Source: Flavobacterium sp. IMCC34852 (GTDB lineage Bacteria; Bacteroidota; Bacteroidia; Flavobacteriales; Flavobacteriaceae). From it: a stretch of DNA of 64,000 bases. Where the stretch lies: assembly GCF_030643905.1 (NCBI RefSeq), contig NZ_CP121446.1:1178001-1242000 (forward strand), read 5' to 3'. Numbering within the stretch: the first letter of the stretch is position 1; the number at the start of each line of letters is the position of its first letter. Below the pieces are notes generated by a model. The model ran no database searches. It worked only from the letters and a program-made list of their open reading frames with translations, and was not told where the DNA came from. Positions 8,919 to 18,374 of this stretch are shown here, one piece after another. The translations under genes were made by a program, and so were the position numbers.

Positions 8919-9664
8919 CAGGTCAATAGTAATTGCGTTAATATATAATTGGCCAAAATAATGGTCACCGAGGTCCACACAAATGAAACCGTACTGGCTT
9001 TACCTACTTCCAAAGCACCGCCTTTCATGTAATAACCGTGAAACGAAGGAATCGTGGCCAATAACATCGCAAAGACAAAGGTTTTGATAAAAGCATAAGC
9101 AATGTGAAACGGAATAAACTCTTGTTGGATTCCGGTGATAAACTCGTTACTCGAAGCAAATCCGCCATAAACCGAAGCAATCCAACCGCCTAAAACACCC
9201 AAAAACATCGAAATTCCAATGACAAATGGGTAAAGTAGTAAAGCAATAATTTTGGGAAAAACCAAATAGTTAAGCGAATTGACTCCCATCACTTCCAAGG
9301 CATCAATCTGTTCGGTAACGCGCATCGTTCCAATACTTGAGGTGATAAACGAACCCATTTTTCCGGCCATGATGATTGAGATAAAAGTAGGCGCAAATTC
9401 TAAAATTACCGATTGTCTCGTCGCAAACCCGATAAGGTATTTCGGAATCAAAGGATTGGTCAGGTTCAAAGCGGTTTGAATAGAAACTACGCCACCAACA
9501 AAGAACGAAATAAAGCAAACAATCCCGAGCGAATCAATGATTAAATCATCTATCTCTTTAAAAATTAACTGCCGCATGGCCGACCATTTTGTGGGATTTC
9601 GGAAAACTTCTTTCAACATCAAGAAATATTTTCCTATTTGCGATAAATAGCGAACGAGCATCAT
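8918..9664 (-). CDS. MlaE-type ABC transporter permease
   Basis: This 248-residue permease has about five membrane helices and family phrases including GVVSIQTALNL, ILEFAPTFISIIMAGKMGS, EQIDALEVMGVNSLNYLVFPK and GGALEVGKASTVSFVWTS, all typical of MlaE/YrbE. It forms the inner-membrane part of a lipid-type ABC transporter with the ATPase whose start codon overlaps its stop. The annotated start is the first of two adjacent ATGs (MM). A heptamer repeat of CACTGAA type lies 10 bp upstream of the start. Confidence 0.92.
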   Translation of the reverse strand: MMLVRYLSQIGKYFLMLKEVFRNPTKWSAMRQLIFKEIDDLIIDSLGIVCFISFFVGGVVSIQTALNLTNPLIPKYLIGFATRQSVILEFAPTFISIIMAGKMGSFITSSIGTMRVTEQIDALEVMGVNSLNYLVFPKIIALLLYPFVIGISMFLGVLGGWIASVYGGFASSNEFITGIQQEFIPFHIAYAFIKTFVFAMLLATIPSFHGYYMKGGALEVGKASTVSFVWTSVTIILANYILTQLLLT

Positions 9665-9673
9665 TTTTTAGTA

Positions 9674-9687
9674 TTCAGTGTTCAGTT
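9674..9687 (-). repeat. CACTGAA-type heptamer pair before the permease gene
   Basis: Read on the minus strand, AACTGAA then CACTGAA lie in tandem, followed by TACTAAAAA and the ATG at 9664. The same heptamer, in the same position relative to the start, recurs before obg at 27777-27802. Confidence 0.65.
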
Positions 9688-9739
9688 TATAGTAAGCAGT
9701 AAAAATACTATATTTTACTTGATAGGTACATTAAAAAGG

Positions 9740-10588
9740 TTAAAACAATTTCTCCTTCATTTTCTTCCAACGGTAATTTCGGATGAAACGTGCTTGTTCT
9801 TTCGTAACCAATAACGGTTTCCTAGTCGATTTGGCTTTCCAGAAACCTTTGATATAATCCAGGAACAATAATGGTTTTCCTTTTCGCATCGCCAATTTTA
9901 AAGAAGCAATTGAAGTGATAAAAAATCCGTAACCCAATGAATAAAAAGCTTCTCCTTGTTTGTAACGCGCCGTTTTATTGTAATTGGCCCCGGTGGGTTT
10001 GAGATGCTTGACTTTTAAAGTTTCATCGGTAACCACTTTCCATTGGTAGAATTTACAAAGCAATTCATCCACAGTATCCCAACCCATTTCGGGTTTTAAA
10101 CCACCGATTTGTTGGAAAGTTTCTTTTCGATACGCTTTCAACGCACCGCGAATATGGTCTTTGTCGGTTAGGTTTTCCAAAATCCATTCGCCGTTTTTCT
10201 CGATATAACAAAACCCACCAACCATTCCGATTTTTTTATCGGATTGAAAATGCCGGATAATCGTTTCAAAATAATTCGATGGAAAAATCAAATCGGCATC
10301 GGCTTTTACGATGATATCGTAATTGTTGTCTAAAGTTTCCAAACCCTTTTGAAAAGCCTGGATGACTTTACTTCCCGGTAAATGAATCGCATCGGAAGTT
10401 TTATTGACCAAAGAAATCCAAGGATGCTTTTCGGCGAAAGCCAAAACAATTTCAGTCGTTTTATCGGTAGAATTGTCATTTACTATCACCGCTTTTGTTG
10501 GTAAGACAGTTTGCTCTATTAACGATTGTAAAGTCAAAGCCATAAAAGCTTCTTCATTATGTGCCGGAATGACTATGTAGTATTTCAT
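9740..10588 (-). CDS. Glycosyltransferase family 2
   Basis: This 282-residue GT-A fold glycosyltransferase begins YYIVIPAHNEEAFM and has the NDNSTDKT loop, the metal-binding acidic motif VKADADLIFP and a later GWDTVDELL acceptor region. It has no clear C-terminal membrane helices, so it is likely cytosolic or peripheral. I use the ATG at 10588 rather than the upstream TTG because the fold begins there. It lies between a methyltransferase and the MlaE/MlaF pair on the same strand, all apparently parts of an envelope glycolipid cluster. Donor and acceptor are unknown. Confidence 0.88.
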   Translation of the reverse strand: MKYYIVIPAHNEEAFMALTLQSLIEQTVLPTKAVIVNDNSTDKTTEIVLAFAEKHPWISLVNKTSDAIHLPGSKVIQAFQKGLETLDNNYDIIVKADADLIFPSNYFETIIRHFQSDKKIGMVGGFCYIEKNGEWILENLTDKDHIRGALKAYRKETFQQIGGLKPEMGWDTVDELLCKFYQWKVVTDETLKVKHLKPTGANYNKTARYKQGEAFYSLGYGFFITSIASLKLAMRKGKPLLFLDYIKGFWKAKSTRKPLLVTKEQARFIRNYRWKKMKEKLF

Positions 10589-10591
10589 TTG

Positions 10592-10619
10592 ACTAATTAC
10601 CAATCACTAATTACTAATC
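10592..10619 (-). repeat. 14-bp tandem repeat between methyltransferase and glycosyltransferase
   Basis: On the minus strand GATTAGTAATTAGT is followed immediately by GATTGGTAATTAGT. The two copies differ at one position. The block includes part of the methyltransferase stop codon and ends 3 bp before the glycosyltransferase ATG. Confidence 0.8.
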
Positions 10620-11139
10620 ATTTTCTCACTGCGTAAACCATGTAATATCTTGGCGTGAAATATCTCAATAAAGGTCGGAAACCTAATTTCTTAACAGGAT
10701 GTGTGAACTTCACTCGGTCAACAATTTTCCAACCGGTTTTTTCCAAAAGCCAATCGAGTTGCCAATCTTCAAATTCGTGGTAATGTCTGTCCCACATATC
10801 TGTTTTACTGCGATAAGCCGGAGAAAACCATAAACGAAGCGGAATCGAAATTAAAACTTTATCCGCTTTTACATTTTCCAAAACGGTATATGGATTGAGT
10901 AGATGTTCGAAAATTTCAAAGGCAGTAAACACTTGGTAGTTATCAGTTTGCAGCGCTATTTGGTCTTTGTCAACATCTTCACCTTTGGTATTGATAACAG
11001 TATAACCATTGTCTTCCATGATTTTGGAAAACGGATTTGGCACCCCTAAATCTAAAATAGTTTCAGAAGTGGAAATATGTTTTTTTAAAAACTGAAGGGT
11101 AATGTTAAAGCGTTTGCTTGGATAGGTCTTCTCGTACAT
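10618..11139 (-). CDS. Class I SAM-dependent methyltransferase
   Basis: This 173-residue protein has a shortened SAM-binding motif I (ILDLGVPNPFSKIM, residues 28-41), an acidic post-I segment (VINTKGEDVD) and the motif FTAFEIFEHLLNP, typical of Methyltransf_11/23 proteins. It ends with RPLLRYFTPRYYMVYAVRK. It is small for the family. Position between the KAS III-like and glycosyltransferase genes suggests it modifies a lipid or sugar intermediate of the same pathway; this is inference. Confidence 0.78.
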   Translation of the reverse strand: MYEKTYPSKRFNITLQFLKKHISTSETILDLGVPNPFSKIMEDNGYTVINTKGEDVDKDQIALQTDNYQVFTAFEIFEHLLNPYTVLENVKADKVLISIPLRLWFSPAYRSKTDMWDRHYHEFEDWQLDWLLEKTGWKIVDRVKFTHPVKKLGFRPLLRYFTPRYYMVYAVRK

Positions 11140-11177
11140 GATTAGGAAATTGGATTACAAATTTACTTTTTTCTCCC

Positions 11178-11205
11178 AACTTCCAACTTCCAACTTCCAA
11201 CTTTT
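11178..11205 (-). repeat. AACTTCC heptamer repeat upstream of the methyltransferase gene
   Basis: On the plus strand three perfect AACTTCC units (11178-11198) and a partial fourth (AACTTTT) occupy the 66-bp gap between the KAS III-like stop and the methyltransferase start. In the coding orientation the unit is GGAAGTT. Here the repeat adjoins the upstream stop codon, about 38 bp before the next ATG. Confidence 0.85.
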
Positions 11206-12264
11206 TTACATTCTGTATACAATCGCATTCACATTCATACCTGCGCCAACCGAAGCAAAAAGAATCACGTCACCTTTTAGAATGGAATGATTATCGAGAT
11301 TGCCTTTGACCAATAAATCGTATAATGTTGGTACAGTCGCCACACTCGAATTTCCCAGTTTATGAATACTCATAGGCATGATGCCCTCGGGTGCGGTTTG
11401 TCCGAACAGTTTGTAGAATCGTTGAATAATGGCTTCATCCATTTTTTCATTGGCTTGGTGAATCAGTACTTTTTTGATGTTACCGATGTCGATGCCGCTG
11501 GCTTCTACACATTCCTTCATGGCTTTGGGCACCTGACTTAAAGCAAATTCATAAATTTTTCGACCGTGCATTTTGATATAACGCACATCGGGATCGTGTT
11601 CTTTGTTGAAGGAATTTCCGAAGAACAAATAATAGGCTTCGTCATAAGTAAATGTGGCCGAAGCATGGGCTAAAATCCCGCCATCATCCTCTGTAGCTTC
11701 AATAATTGTTGCACCGGCGCCATCAGAATAAATCATGCTGTCTCGGTCGTGCATGTCAACCACTCTTGATAAGGTTTCGGCTCCGATGACTAAACATTTT
11801 TTAGCCATGCCGGCTTTGATAAACGCTTGGGCTTGGATTACGCCTTCCACCCAACCCGGACAACCGAAAAGCATGTCGTAGGCGACACATTTCGGGTTTT
11901 TGATGCGCAAATCAAATTTGACTCTGGTAGCCAAACTCGGCAGTAAATCAGTTTGAATGGCGCCTTTTTTTACGTTCCCGAAGTTGTGCGCAAAGATGAT
12001 GTAATCTAAAGTTTCCGGATCAATGTCGGCATCTTCAATAGCTCTTTTGGCGGCAATGGTGGCAATGTCAGAGGTTTGTAAATCATCCGTAACATAGCGG
12101 CGTTCTTCGATGCCGGTGATGTCGTAAAATTTTTCAGTGATGACTTCGTTTGGAAGTGGAAAAGGTGTTCCATCATCATTAAGGAAGACATGTTTGGTAA
12201 AATCCTTATTGGTAACTATTTCGGTCGGGATATAACTTCCGGAACCGGTTATTTTAATGTTCAT
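11206..12264 (-). CDS. 3-oxoacyl-ACP synthase III family protein (FabH-like)
   Basis: This 352-residue thiolase-fold enzyme condenses an acyl-CoA or acyl-ACP with malonyl-ACP or a related nucleophile. The catalytic triad is visible: Cys135 in LFGCPGWVEG, His in LIHQANEKMD and Asn in KLGNSSVATVPTL. The start is the ATG at 12264, where homology begins (MNIKITGSGSYIPTEIV); an upstream in-frame start adds seven unlikely residues. Inserts such as VFLNDDGTPFPLPNEVITEKF are not in canonical FabH. It is the first gene of a minus-strand cluster with a methyltransferase, a glycosyltransferase and an MlaE/F transporter, so it may be a specialised KAS III for an envelope lipid. Confidence 0.88.
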   Translation of the reverse strand: MNIKITGSGSYIPTEIVTNKDFTKHVFLNDDGTPFPLPNEVITEKFYDITGIEERRYVTDDLQTSDIATIAAKRAIEDADIDPETLDYIIFAHNFGNVKKGAIQTDLLPSLATRVKFDLRIKNPKCVAYDMLFGCPGWVEGVIQAQAFIKAGMAKKCLVIGAETLSRVVDMHDRDSMIYSDGAGATIIEATEDDGGILAHASATFTYDEAYYLFFGNSFNKEHDPDVRYIKMHGRKIYEFALSQVPKAMKECVEASGIDIGNIKKVLIHQANEKMDEAIIQRFYKLFGQTAPEGIMPMSIHKLGNSSVATVPTLYDLLVKGNLDNHSILKGDVILFASVGAGMNVNAIVYRM

Positions 12265-12399
12265 GTGTAATGGTAATAGTTCCACTAAATTATTGATTTA
12301 AAAATAATATTAAACACTTTTGTTTGTTAATTGATAATTTTTGCGAATTCGTTTATTTTTTACCAAGTTTTTTTAACAATATTTATATTATGACCGTTT

Positions 12400-12428
12400 T
12401 TGCAAATAAATGGATTATTATATTTTTG
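12400..12428 (+). promoter_or_regulatory. Candidate Bacteroidetes promoter for the repeat T9SS gene
   Basis: A -7 box TATTTTTG (12421-12428) matches TAnnTTTG. A TTG (12400-12402) lies 18 bp upstream as the -33 element. The ATG at 12443 follows 14 bp after the -7 box, predicting a very short leader of about 10 nt. Confidence 0.6.
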
Positions 12429-12442
12429 TAAAAAAAAAGCAA

Positions 12443-13942
12443 ATGAAAAAAATTTACTTTCTCTTAGTTGCCTTTTTTAGTGCAACGCTAGTTTATTCTC
12501 AAAATGATTTGTGTGCCAACGCTACGGTTTTAACACCTGGTTCTTCTTGTATAACTGTTGAAGGGACATTTAACGGCGCTACAATTTCAACACCGAAGCC
12601 AAGTTGTGCCACTGATGCCTCACAGGATGTTTGGTATAGTTTTGTGGCTACTGAGAAAATGATGGGGATAGTTTTATTTGGAACAGCAGGAATTAGTAAC
12701 GGATTTGAAGTTAGAACCGGAAGTTGTGACGGGTCGGTAATTATTTGCAGAAATGTCAATAATACTACAGGTTCTGGAGAAAATTTATTGTACAATAACT
12801 TTGAAATAGGAACCACTTATTATATCCGCGTTTTTAATGCATTTATAGCTGCCTCTTCAAATACATTCTCTATTTGTTTGCAAAGCTATCCTCCGCCGGC
12901 TAACGATAATTGTTCGAATGCTGTTGCTTTGAATCCATCCTCTTCATGTAATTCTGTTGAGGGAACATTTTCTGGTTCTACAATTAGCACTGCTGCTCCT
13001 AGTTGTGGACCAGATGCTTCTCAGGATGTTTGGTATAGTTTTGTGGCAACAGAGAAAACAATGGGGATAGTTTTATTCGGAACTTCTGGAATTAGTAACG
13101 GATTTGAAGTCTTGACCGGTAGTTGCAGCGGATCGACATTCCTTTGTAGAAATGCTAACAATACAACCGGTTCCGGTGAAAGCCTATTGTATAATAACTT
13201 TGAAATTGGCACCACCTATTTTATTCGGGTTTTTAATGCTTTTATAGCAACATCTATCAACACCTTCTCTATTTGTGTACAGAGTTATCCACCACCGGCT
13301 AATGATAATTGTGTGAACGCTATCACTCTCCAACCCAGCACAACTTGTGCCACCAATACAGTAGCATTAAGCGGTTCAACCTTGGATGGTGTAGGTTCTA
13401 TATTTTCGTGTTCGCCCAATCCTTCACAAGATGTTTGGTATAAATTTACAGCAACTAATACAAGTATGACCGTTACTTTGTCAACTGTTGTCGATGTTAG
13501 TAATGGTTATCAGGTGTACGAAGGAGGATGTAACGGGACATTAGTCTATTGTAGAAATGTAAATGGCAACGGATCAGGTGAAACTTATACATATACAAAT
13601 TATACTGTAGGTAACGAGTATTATGTGCGGGTGGTAAACGAGTATTCGACCCCGATAACTACCTCAAGTTTTAATATTTGTGTAGTAGATGCCACTTTGA
13701 GTACTGTAGAGAGTTTGCTTCAAAACATAGAAGTTTATCCTAATCCGACACATGATTTTTTACAAGTACTTCATTCAGATTATTTGATTAATTATGAGAT
13801 GTATAATCATCTAGGACAAATTGTTAAAAAAGGTGTTTTTAACTCCAATGAAATTGATGTTCGGTTTTTACAAGCCGGAGTATATGTGCTTAAAATGAAC
13901 GGTGATTCGGGTACTGTTGTTAAAAGAATCGTTAAGAAATAA
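12443..13942 (+). CDS. Secreted T9SS type-A protein with three tandem repeats
   Basis: This 499-residue protein has a signal peptide (KKIYFLLVAFFSATLVYSQ). Three tandem 133-residue repeats follow, each with NDxCxNA at the start, the motif ASQDVWYSFVAT (or PSQDVWYKFTAT), NGFEVxTGSC and an ending SICxQSYPPPA. The C-terminal type-A T9SS sorting domain (VYPNPTHDF, MYNHLGQIVKKG, LQAGVYVLKM) directs secretion and surface anchoring. Paired cysteines in each repeat could form disulfides. I use the ATG at 12443 because it begins the signal peptide and follows a good promoter. The molecular role is unknown, probably adhesive or carbohydrate-binding. Confidence 0.9.
   Translation: MKKIYFLLVAFFSATLVYSQNDLCANATVLTPGSSCITVEGTFNGATISTPKPSCATDASQDVWYSFVATEKMMGIVLFGTAGISNGFEVRTGSCDGSVIICRNVNNTTGSGENLLYNNFEIGTTYYIRVFNAFIAASSNTFSICLQSYPPPANDNCSNAVALNPSSSCNSVEGTFSGSTISTAAPSCGPDASQDVWYSFVATEKTMGIVLFGTSGISNGFEVLTGSCSGSTFLCRNANNTTGSGESLLYNNFEIGTTYFIRVFNAFIATSINTFSICVQSYPPPANDNCVNAITLQPSTTCATNTVALSGSTLDGVGSIFSCSPNPSQDVWYKFTATNTSMTVTLSTVVDVSNGYQVYEGGCNGTLVYCRNVNGNGSGETYTYTNYTVGNEYYVRVVNEYSTPITTSSFNICVVDATLSTVESLLQNIEVYPNPTHDFLQVLHSDYLINYEMYNHLGQIVKKGVFNSNEIDVRFLQAGVYVLKMNGDSGTVVKRIVKK
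12503..13690 (+). repeat. Three in-frame 399-bp tandem repeats
   Basis: Units start at 12503, 12902 and 13301, exactly 399 bp apart. Units one and two are nearly identical over long DNA stretches, including synonymous positions, for example around 12625-12720 versus 13024-13119. Unit three is much more diverged. Confidence 0.9.
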
Positions 13943-13945
13943 AAT

Positions 13946-13975
13946 AAAAACGAGAGGTTAACTCCTCTCGTTTTT
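13946..13975. terminator. Bidirectional terminator
   Basis: CGAGAGG (13951-13957) and CCTCTCG (13964-13970) form a 7-bp stem flanked by A5 and T6 runs. It serves the plus-strand T9SS gene and the convergent truncated hemoglobin gene, whose TAA lies in the hairpin loop. Confidence 0.85.
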
Positions 13976-14353
13976 TATTTTAATCTGCATAATCGTGCCA
14001 ATACTTAAGGCCTGCGTTTTAATCTGCTCTGCTTTTGGCCCTTTAAAATTTTCATCCACAGTGTTGTAAAAATGATTTAACCAAATTTTAAACAGCTCAG
14101 GTGACAGGTATTCTTTGGCATTGACATCTAAATGAATTTGCGTCAAATTATTGGTATAACCACCGGTTCCCAAAATGGCTTGAGACCAAAACGTAACCAA
14201 AATGGGTAAGTGTTCTTCGAGTTTTATTTTAACTACATCGGTAAAAATATAACTGATAGTGTCATCGGATAAAAGTTTTTTGTAAAACTCATCGACCAGT
14301 AAATACAAGTCACCCTGATTTTGAATATCATTCATAATTTCTTCATTTGACAC
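13958..14353 (-). CDS. Group III truncated hemoglobin
   Basis: This 131-residue globin fits group III (P-type) truncated hemoglobins: HLPILVTFWSQAILGTGGY (from residue 48), then TQIHLDV with the likely proximal His74, and LFKIWLNHFYNTVDENF. Members bind O2 or NO and are implicated in nitrosative or oxidative stress handling in other bacteria. It is cytosolic, with no signal peptide. Its 3' end lies inside a shared terminator. Upstream (14354-14483) is 130 bp of AT-rich DNA without a clear promoter, separating it from gcvP on the same strand. Confidence 0.88.
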   Translation of the reverse strand: MSNEEIMNDIQNQGDLYLLVDEFYKKLLSDDTISYIFTDVVKIKLEEHLPILVTFWSQAILGTGGYTNNLTQIHLDVNAKEYLSPELFKIWLNHFYNTVDENFKGPKAEQIKTQALSIGTIMQIKIKNERS

Positions 14354-14483
14354 AAAAATAAAACTTCATAGGTTTAGATTTCCTGACTAAAATCAGCTGT
14401 TAAAAGAAAAGGTTCCAAATTTTACAACTTGAAACCTATTACTCTTTACTTTGTATTTCGTACTTCTAACTTCGTACTTTGAA

Positions 14484-17327
14484 TTACATATACGCCTCAA
14501 TCGGCGCACAAGAACAAACTAAGTTTCTATCACCATAAGCATCATCTACACGACGAACGCTTGGCCAGAATTTGTTTTCGTGAATATAATCCAATGGATA
14601 AGCCGCTTGCTCACGCGTGTAAGGGTAAGTCCAAGTATCAGTCGTTAGCATTGCTAGAGTATGAGGTGCATTTTTCAAAACGTTATTAGTGTCGTCAGCC
14701 GAAGCCGCGTCAATTTCTTTACGGATTGAAATCATCGCGTCACAAAAACGATCCAACTCGGCTAAATCTTCAGATTCTGTTGGTTCTATCATTAACGTTC
14801 CGGCTACCGGGAAAGAAACTGTTGGCGCGTGGAAACCGTAATCCATCAAACGCTTGGCAATATCAGTAACTTCTATGCCGTTTTGTTTGAAAGCACGACA
14901 ATCTAAAATCATTTCATGAGCTGCGCGTCCCATTTCTCCTGAATATAAAACCGGATAATGTGCTTCTAAACGGGCTTTCATATAATTAGCATTCAAAATA
15001 GCGTGTTCTGTAGATTTTTTCAACCCTTCAGCCCCTAACATCGTGATGTAACCATAAGAAATCAAACACACCAAGGCCGAACCGTAAGGTGCCGCAGATA
15101 TAGCAGTAATCGCTTGGTCTCCACCCACTTTTACAATCGGATTGCTTGGTAAAAACGGTACTAATTTTTCGTTAACACAAATTGGGCCAACACCAGGTCC
15201 GCCACCGCCGTGAGGAATCGCGAACGTTTTGTGTAAGTTTAAGTGACAAACATCAGCACCAATTGTCGCCGGATTGGTTAAACCAACCTGAGCATTCATA
15301 TTGGCACCATCCATATAAACTAATCCACCATTGTCGTGGATGATTTTAGTAATTTCACAAATAGCGCTTTCAAAAACCCCGTGCGTTGATGGATAAGTCA
15401 CCATCAGGGCAGAAAGATTATCTTTATGCTCAATCGCTCTTGCTCTTAAATCTTCTACGTCAATATTACCGTTTTCCATGGTTTTGGTTACGATAATTTT
15501 CATGCCGGCCATCGCTGCCGACGCAGGATTGGTTCCATGAGCAGAGGATGGAATCAAACACACATTTCTGTGGTTGTCACCGCGGGATTGGTGGTAAGCA
15601 CGAATCGCCATTAAACCTGCATATTCGCCTTGCGCACCGGAGTTGGGTTGCAAAGTAGTTCCGGCAAAACCGGTAACCACGTTCAATTGTTGCTCTAATT
15701 TTTTAAGCATCGTGATATAACCTTCTGCTTGTTCGATAGGAGCAAATGGATGAATGCTGTTCCAATTCGCCATAGACAAAGGTAACATTTCAGCTGCTGC
15801 ATTGAGTTTCATCGTACAAGAACCTAAGGAAATCATAGAGTGATTTAACGACAAATCTTTGCGCTCTAATTTTTTGATATAACGCATCAACTGAGATTCA
15901 GAATGATGGTTGTTGAACACTTCATGTTGCAAGAAAGTTGAAGTTCTTTCTAAAGAAGTTGGGATATTGTTGTTTGAACTTAATTCAGAAACCTTGAAAG
16001 CTTCCTTACCTGTAGCTTCTGCAAAAATGGCGATGACTTGGTTCAAGTCGCTCAACGAGGTTGTTTCGTTTATTGAAATTGAAATGGTGTCATTATCTAC
16101 ATAAAAGAAGTTTACTTCGTGTTTTTCCGCAATTGCTTTTACTTTAGCCGAATCCGCTTTTACCGAAATCGTATCAAAGAAAGCGGTATTGGTTTGGTAA
16201 ACGCCTAATTTGTTTAAAGCATCTGCCAAAGTCACTGCCGAAGCGTGAACTTTATTGGCAATGTATTTCAAACCTTTTGGTCCGTGGTATACGGCGTACA
16301 TTCCGGCCATAACGGCTAGTAAAACTTGTGCCGTACAAATATTGGAAGTAGCTTTTTCACGTTTGATGTGTTGCTCACGAGTTCCCAAAGCCATACGCAA
16401 CGCACGTCTTCCGTTAGCATCAATCGAAACTCCGATAATTCTTCCCGGCATCGAGCGTTTGTATTCTTCTTTAGTGGCAAAGTAAGCTGCGTGCGGTCCG
16501 CCGTAACCCATTGGAATACCAAAGCGTTGGGTCGTTCCTACTACTACAGCAGCGCCCATTTCTCCCGGAGAAGTTAATTTGGCTAATGATAAAATATCGG
16601 CAGCCACGGCTACTTTGATTTCATTTTCATTCGCTTTGGCAATAAAGGCAGCATAATCATTTACCTGACCGTATTTGCCCGGATATTGAAGAATCGCTCC
16701 GAAAAAGTCAGAAGAGAAATCAAAAGTTTCGTGGTTTCCAACAACCAATTCCACACCGATTGGCGTAGAACGGGTTTGTAAAACCGATAAAGTTTGGGGT
16801 AATATTTCTTCTGAAACGAAGAATTTACAAACGTTGTCTTTCTTTTGTTCACGAGAACGAACGTCAAATAACAAAGCCATGGCTTCTGCTGCTGCTGTTC
16901 CTTCGTCTAACAAAGAAGCATTGGCAATTTCCATTCCGGTTAGTTCTATCACCATGGTTTGGAAATTCAAAATGGCTTCTAAACGACCTTGGGCAATTTC
17001 TGCTTGGTAGGGTGTATAAGCCGTGTACCAACCCGGATTTTCAAAAATATTTCTTTGGATAACCGCCGGAACAATCGTCGGGTGATAACCTAAACCGATG
17101 TATGATTTGAATACTTTATTTTTTTTACCCAATTCCTGAATGTGCGTTAAATACTCATATTCGGTCATTGCCGGGGCTAATTGCAAATCGTTTTTCAAAC
17201 GAATATCATCCGGTATGGTTTCATAAATTAATTGGTCAAAAGATTCGACTCCGATAGTTTTGAACATGTGGTTTAGGTCGCTCTCACGTGGACCTATGTG
17301 GCGTAATGCAAATGCGTCTGTTCTCAT
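14484..17327 (-). CDS. gcvP: Glycine dehydrogenase (decarboxylating), P-protein
   Basis: This 947-residue PLP-dependent P-protein of the glycine cleavage system releases CO2 from glycine and transfers the aminomethyl group to the lipoyl H-protein. It is the single-chain form with two homologous halves. It opens with [16 protein letters not shown] and contains [19 protein letters not shown] and [18 protein letters not shown]. The PLP lysine is Lys700 in [16 protein letters not shown]. Length is normal for the family. The other gcv genes are not adjacent. I looked for a glycine riboswitch in the 179 bp upstream and saw none; the leader just before the ATG is CA-rich. Confidence 0.97.
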   Translation of the reverse strand: MRTDAFALRHIGPRESDLNHMFKTIGVESFDQLIYETIPDDIRLKNDLQLAPAMTEYEYLTHIQELGKKNKVFKSYIGLGYHPTIVPAVIQRNIFENPGWYTAYTPYQAEIAQGRLEAILNFQTMVIELTGMEIANASLLDEGTAAAEAMALLFDVRSREQKKDNVCKFFVSEEILPQTLSVLQTRSTPIGVELVVGNHETFDFSSDFFGAILQYPGKYGQVNDYAAFIAKANENEIKVAVAADILSLAKLTSPGEMGAAVVVGTTQRFGIPMGYGGPHAAYFATKEEYKRSMPGRIIGVSIDANGRRALRMALGTREQHIKREKATSNICTAQVLLAVMAGMYAVYHGPKGLKYIANKVHASAVTLADALNKLGVYQTNTAFFDTISVKADSAKVKAIAEKHEVNFFYVDNDTISISINETTSLSDLNQVIAIFAEATGKEAFKVSELSSNNNIPTSLERTSTFLQHEVFNNHHSESQLMRYIKKLERKDLSLNHSMISLGSCTMKLNAAAEMLPLSMANWNSIHPFAPIEQAEGYITMLKKLEQQLNVVTGFAGTTLQPNSGAQGEYAGLMAIRAYHQSRGDNHRNVCLIPSSAHGTNPASAAMAGMKIIVTKTMENGNIDVEDLRARAIEHKDNLSALMVTYPSTHGVFESAICEITKIIHDNGGLVYMDGANMNAQVGLTNPATIGADVCHLNLHKTFAIPHGGGGPGVGPICVNEKLVPFLPSNPIVKVGGDQAITAISAAPYGSALVCLISYGYITMLGAEGLKKSTEHAILNANYMKARLEAHYPVLYSGEMGRAAHEMILDCRAFKQNGIEVTDIAKRLMDYGFHAPTVSFPVAGTLMIEPTESEDLAELDRFCDAMISIRKEIDAASADDTNNVLKNAPHTLAMLTTDTWTYPYTREQAAYPLDYIHENKFWPSVRRVDDAYGDRNLVCSCAPIEAYM

Positions 17328-17506
17328 TAAATTGTAAGTTCTATAAGTGTGTTTAGTTGTGTGTGTTTTGCTAGAAAACGAGATTGCTTTTTAACGCCAA
17401 CAAAAGTAATTATTAATGTTCTAATTTTGTGCTAAACAAAGTCTAATATTTTGACAATTTTTCAACCGAAAAGGCTTCTTATTAACACTTTGCTTACTTT
17501 TAGCCT

Positions 17507-18322
17507 ATGCTATTTTTAAAACGACTTCTCGACTTTTACATCAACAGCAGTATTCACGTGGCTTTGTCGGTTTATGCTTTGGTGCGAATGACGGGTTTTT
17601 TGTTTCAAATTACTATGATTGAAGCTTGTGCTTCGTTTGCTTTTTTCGGAACGATTGTCGGGTATAATTTTGTGAAGTACGATGCTTTGGCGCGAACGCA
17701 AAAATTGCGGATGCGAACGCAGTTAAAAGTGATAGCCGTTTTGAGTTTTCTATCATTATTGGCTTGTGGATTTTTCTTTTTACAATTGGCACAAAAAACC
17801 AAGATCATTGCGGTTGTTTTTTTGATTCTGACTTTGCTTTACACTTTACCGTTCTTTCCCAATAAAAAGAATGCCCGAAATTGGGCCGGAGTAAAGATTT
17901 ACATCGTGGCTTTGTGTTGGGTTGGCGTGACTTTGTTTTTGCCGATTATTAATGCTGAAGTTCCATTGACCACATATGTTTTTTTGGTGGCTATTCAGCG
18001 ATTTATTTTGATTTTTGTTTTGATATTGATTTTTGAAATCATTGATTTGAAGCAAGACGATCCGCATTTAAAAACCGTGCCGCAACAGATAGGCGTTGAG
18101 CGAACTAAAAAGTTAGGGTCGTTACTTATGTTGGTGTTTGTCGGATTAGAGTTTTTGTATGCCGATTTCAATTATACAACCCTGATTTTAAAAACCGGAA
18201 TTGCTTTATCGGTGTTGCTTTTTCTGTTGTTTTCCAATGAAAACCGGTCGAAGTATTATTCTTCTTTTTGGGCTGAAAGCATTCCTGTTTTGTGGTGGGT
18301 TTTACTTCTTTTATTTCAATAA
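17507..18322 (+). CDS. UbiA-like polytopic membrane protein
   Basis: This 271-residue membrane protein has about eight hydrophobic segments. Two short polar stretches recall the aspartate-rich motifs of UbiA prenyltransferases: GYNFVKYDALARTQ (near residues 48-60) and IFEIIDLKQDDPHLKTVPQQIG (near residues 180-200), the latter like the ND-x-x-D ... T(L/I)P-x-x-G motif. The first motif keeps only part of the canonical N-D-x-x-D pattern, so catalysis is uncertain. It stands alone between the divergent gcvP gene and the convergent four-gene membrane operon. The alternative is a hypothetical membrane protein merely related in fold. Confidence 0.6.
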   Translation: MLFLKRLLDFYINSSIHVALSVYALVRMTGFLFQITMIEACASFAFFGTIVGYNFVKYDALARTQKLRMRTQLKVIAVLSFLSLLACGFFFLQLAQKTKIIAVVFLILTLLYTLPFFPNKKNARNWAGVKIYIVALCWVGVTLFLPIINAEVPLTTYVFLVAIQRFILIFVLILIFEIIDLKQDDPHLKTVPQQIGVERTKKLGSLLMLVFVGLEFLYADFNYTTLILKTGIALSVLLFLLFSNENRSKYYSSFWAESIPVLWWVLLLLFQ

Positions 18323-18349
18323 AAAAAACCGAAGCTTAAACTCCGGTTT
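18321..18349 (-). terminator. Terminator of the four-gene membrane operon
   Basis: The hairpin AAACCGAAG (18326-18334) / CTCCGGTTT (18341-18349) pairs on the minus strand with one wobble and runs into a T8 tract. It also lies just behind the UbiA-like stop on the plus strand. Confidence 0.75.
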
Positions 18350-18374
18350 ATTGATTCAATAAGAATATTTAAGT

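Noticed and set aside
12499..13215. Repeated antisense frames across the 399-bp repeats
   Set aside because: They mirror the repeat units of the T9SS gene, so the repetition comes from the sense coding sequence.
16255..16577. Overlapping open frames antisense to gcvP
   Set aside because: They lie entirely within a strongly conserved gcvP region and show no domain.
17328..17506. Possible glycine riboswitch in front of gcvP
   Set aside because: The minus-strand leader is AT- and CA-rich and shows neither the GGAGAG-type core nor paired aptamer helices.
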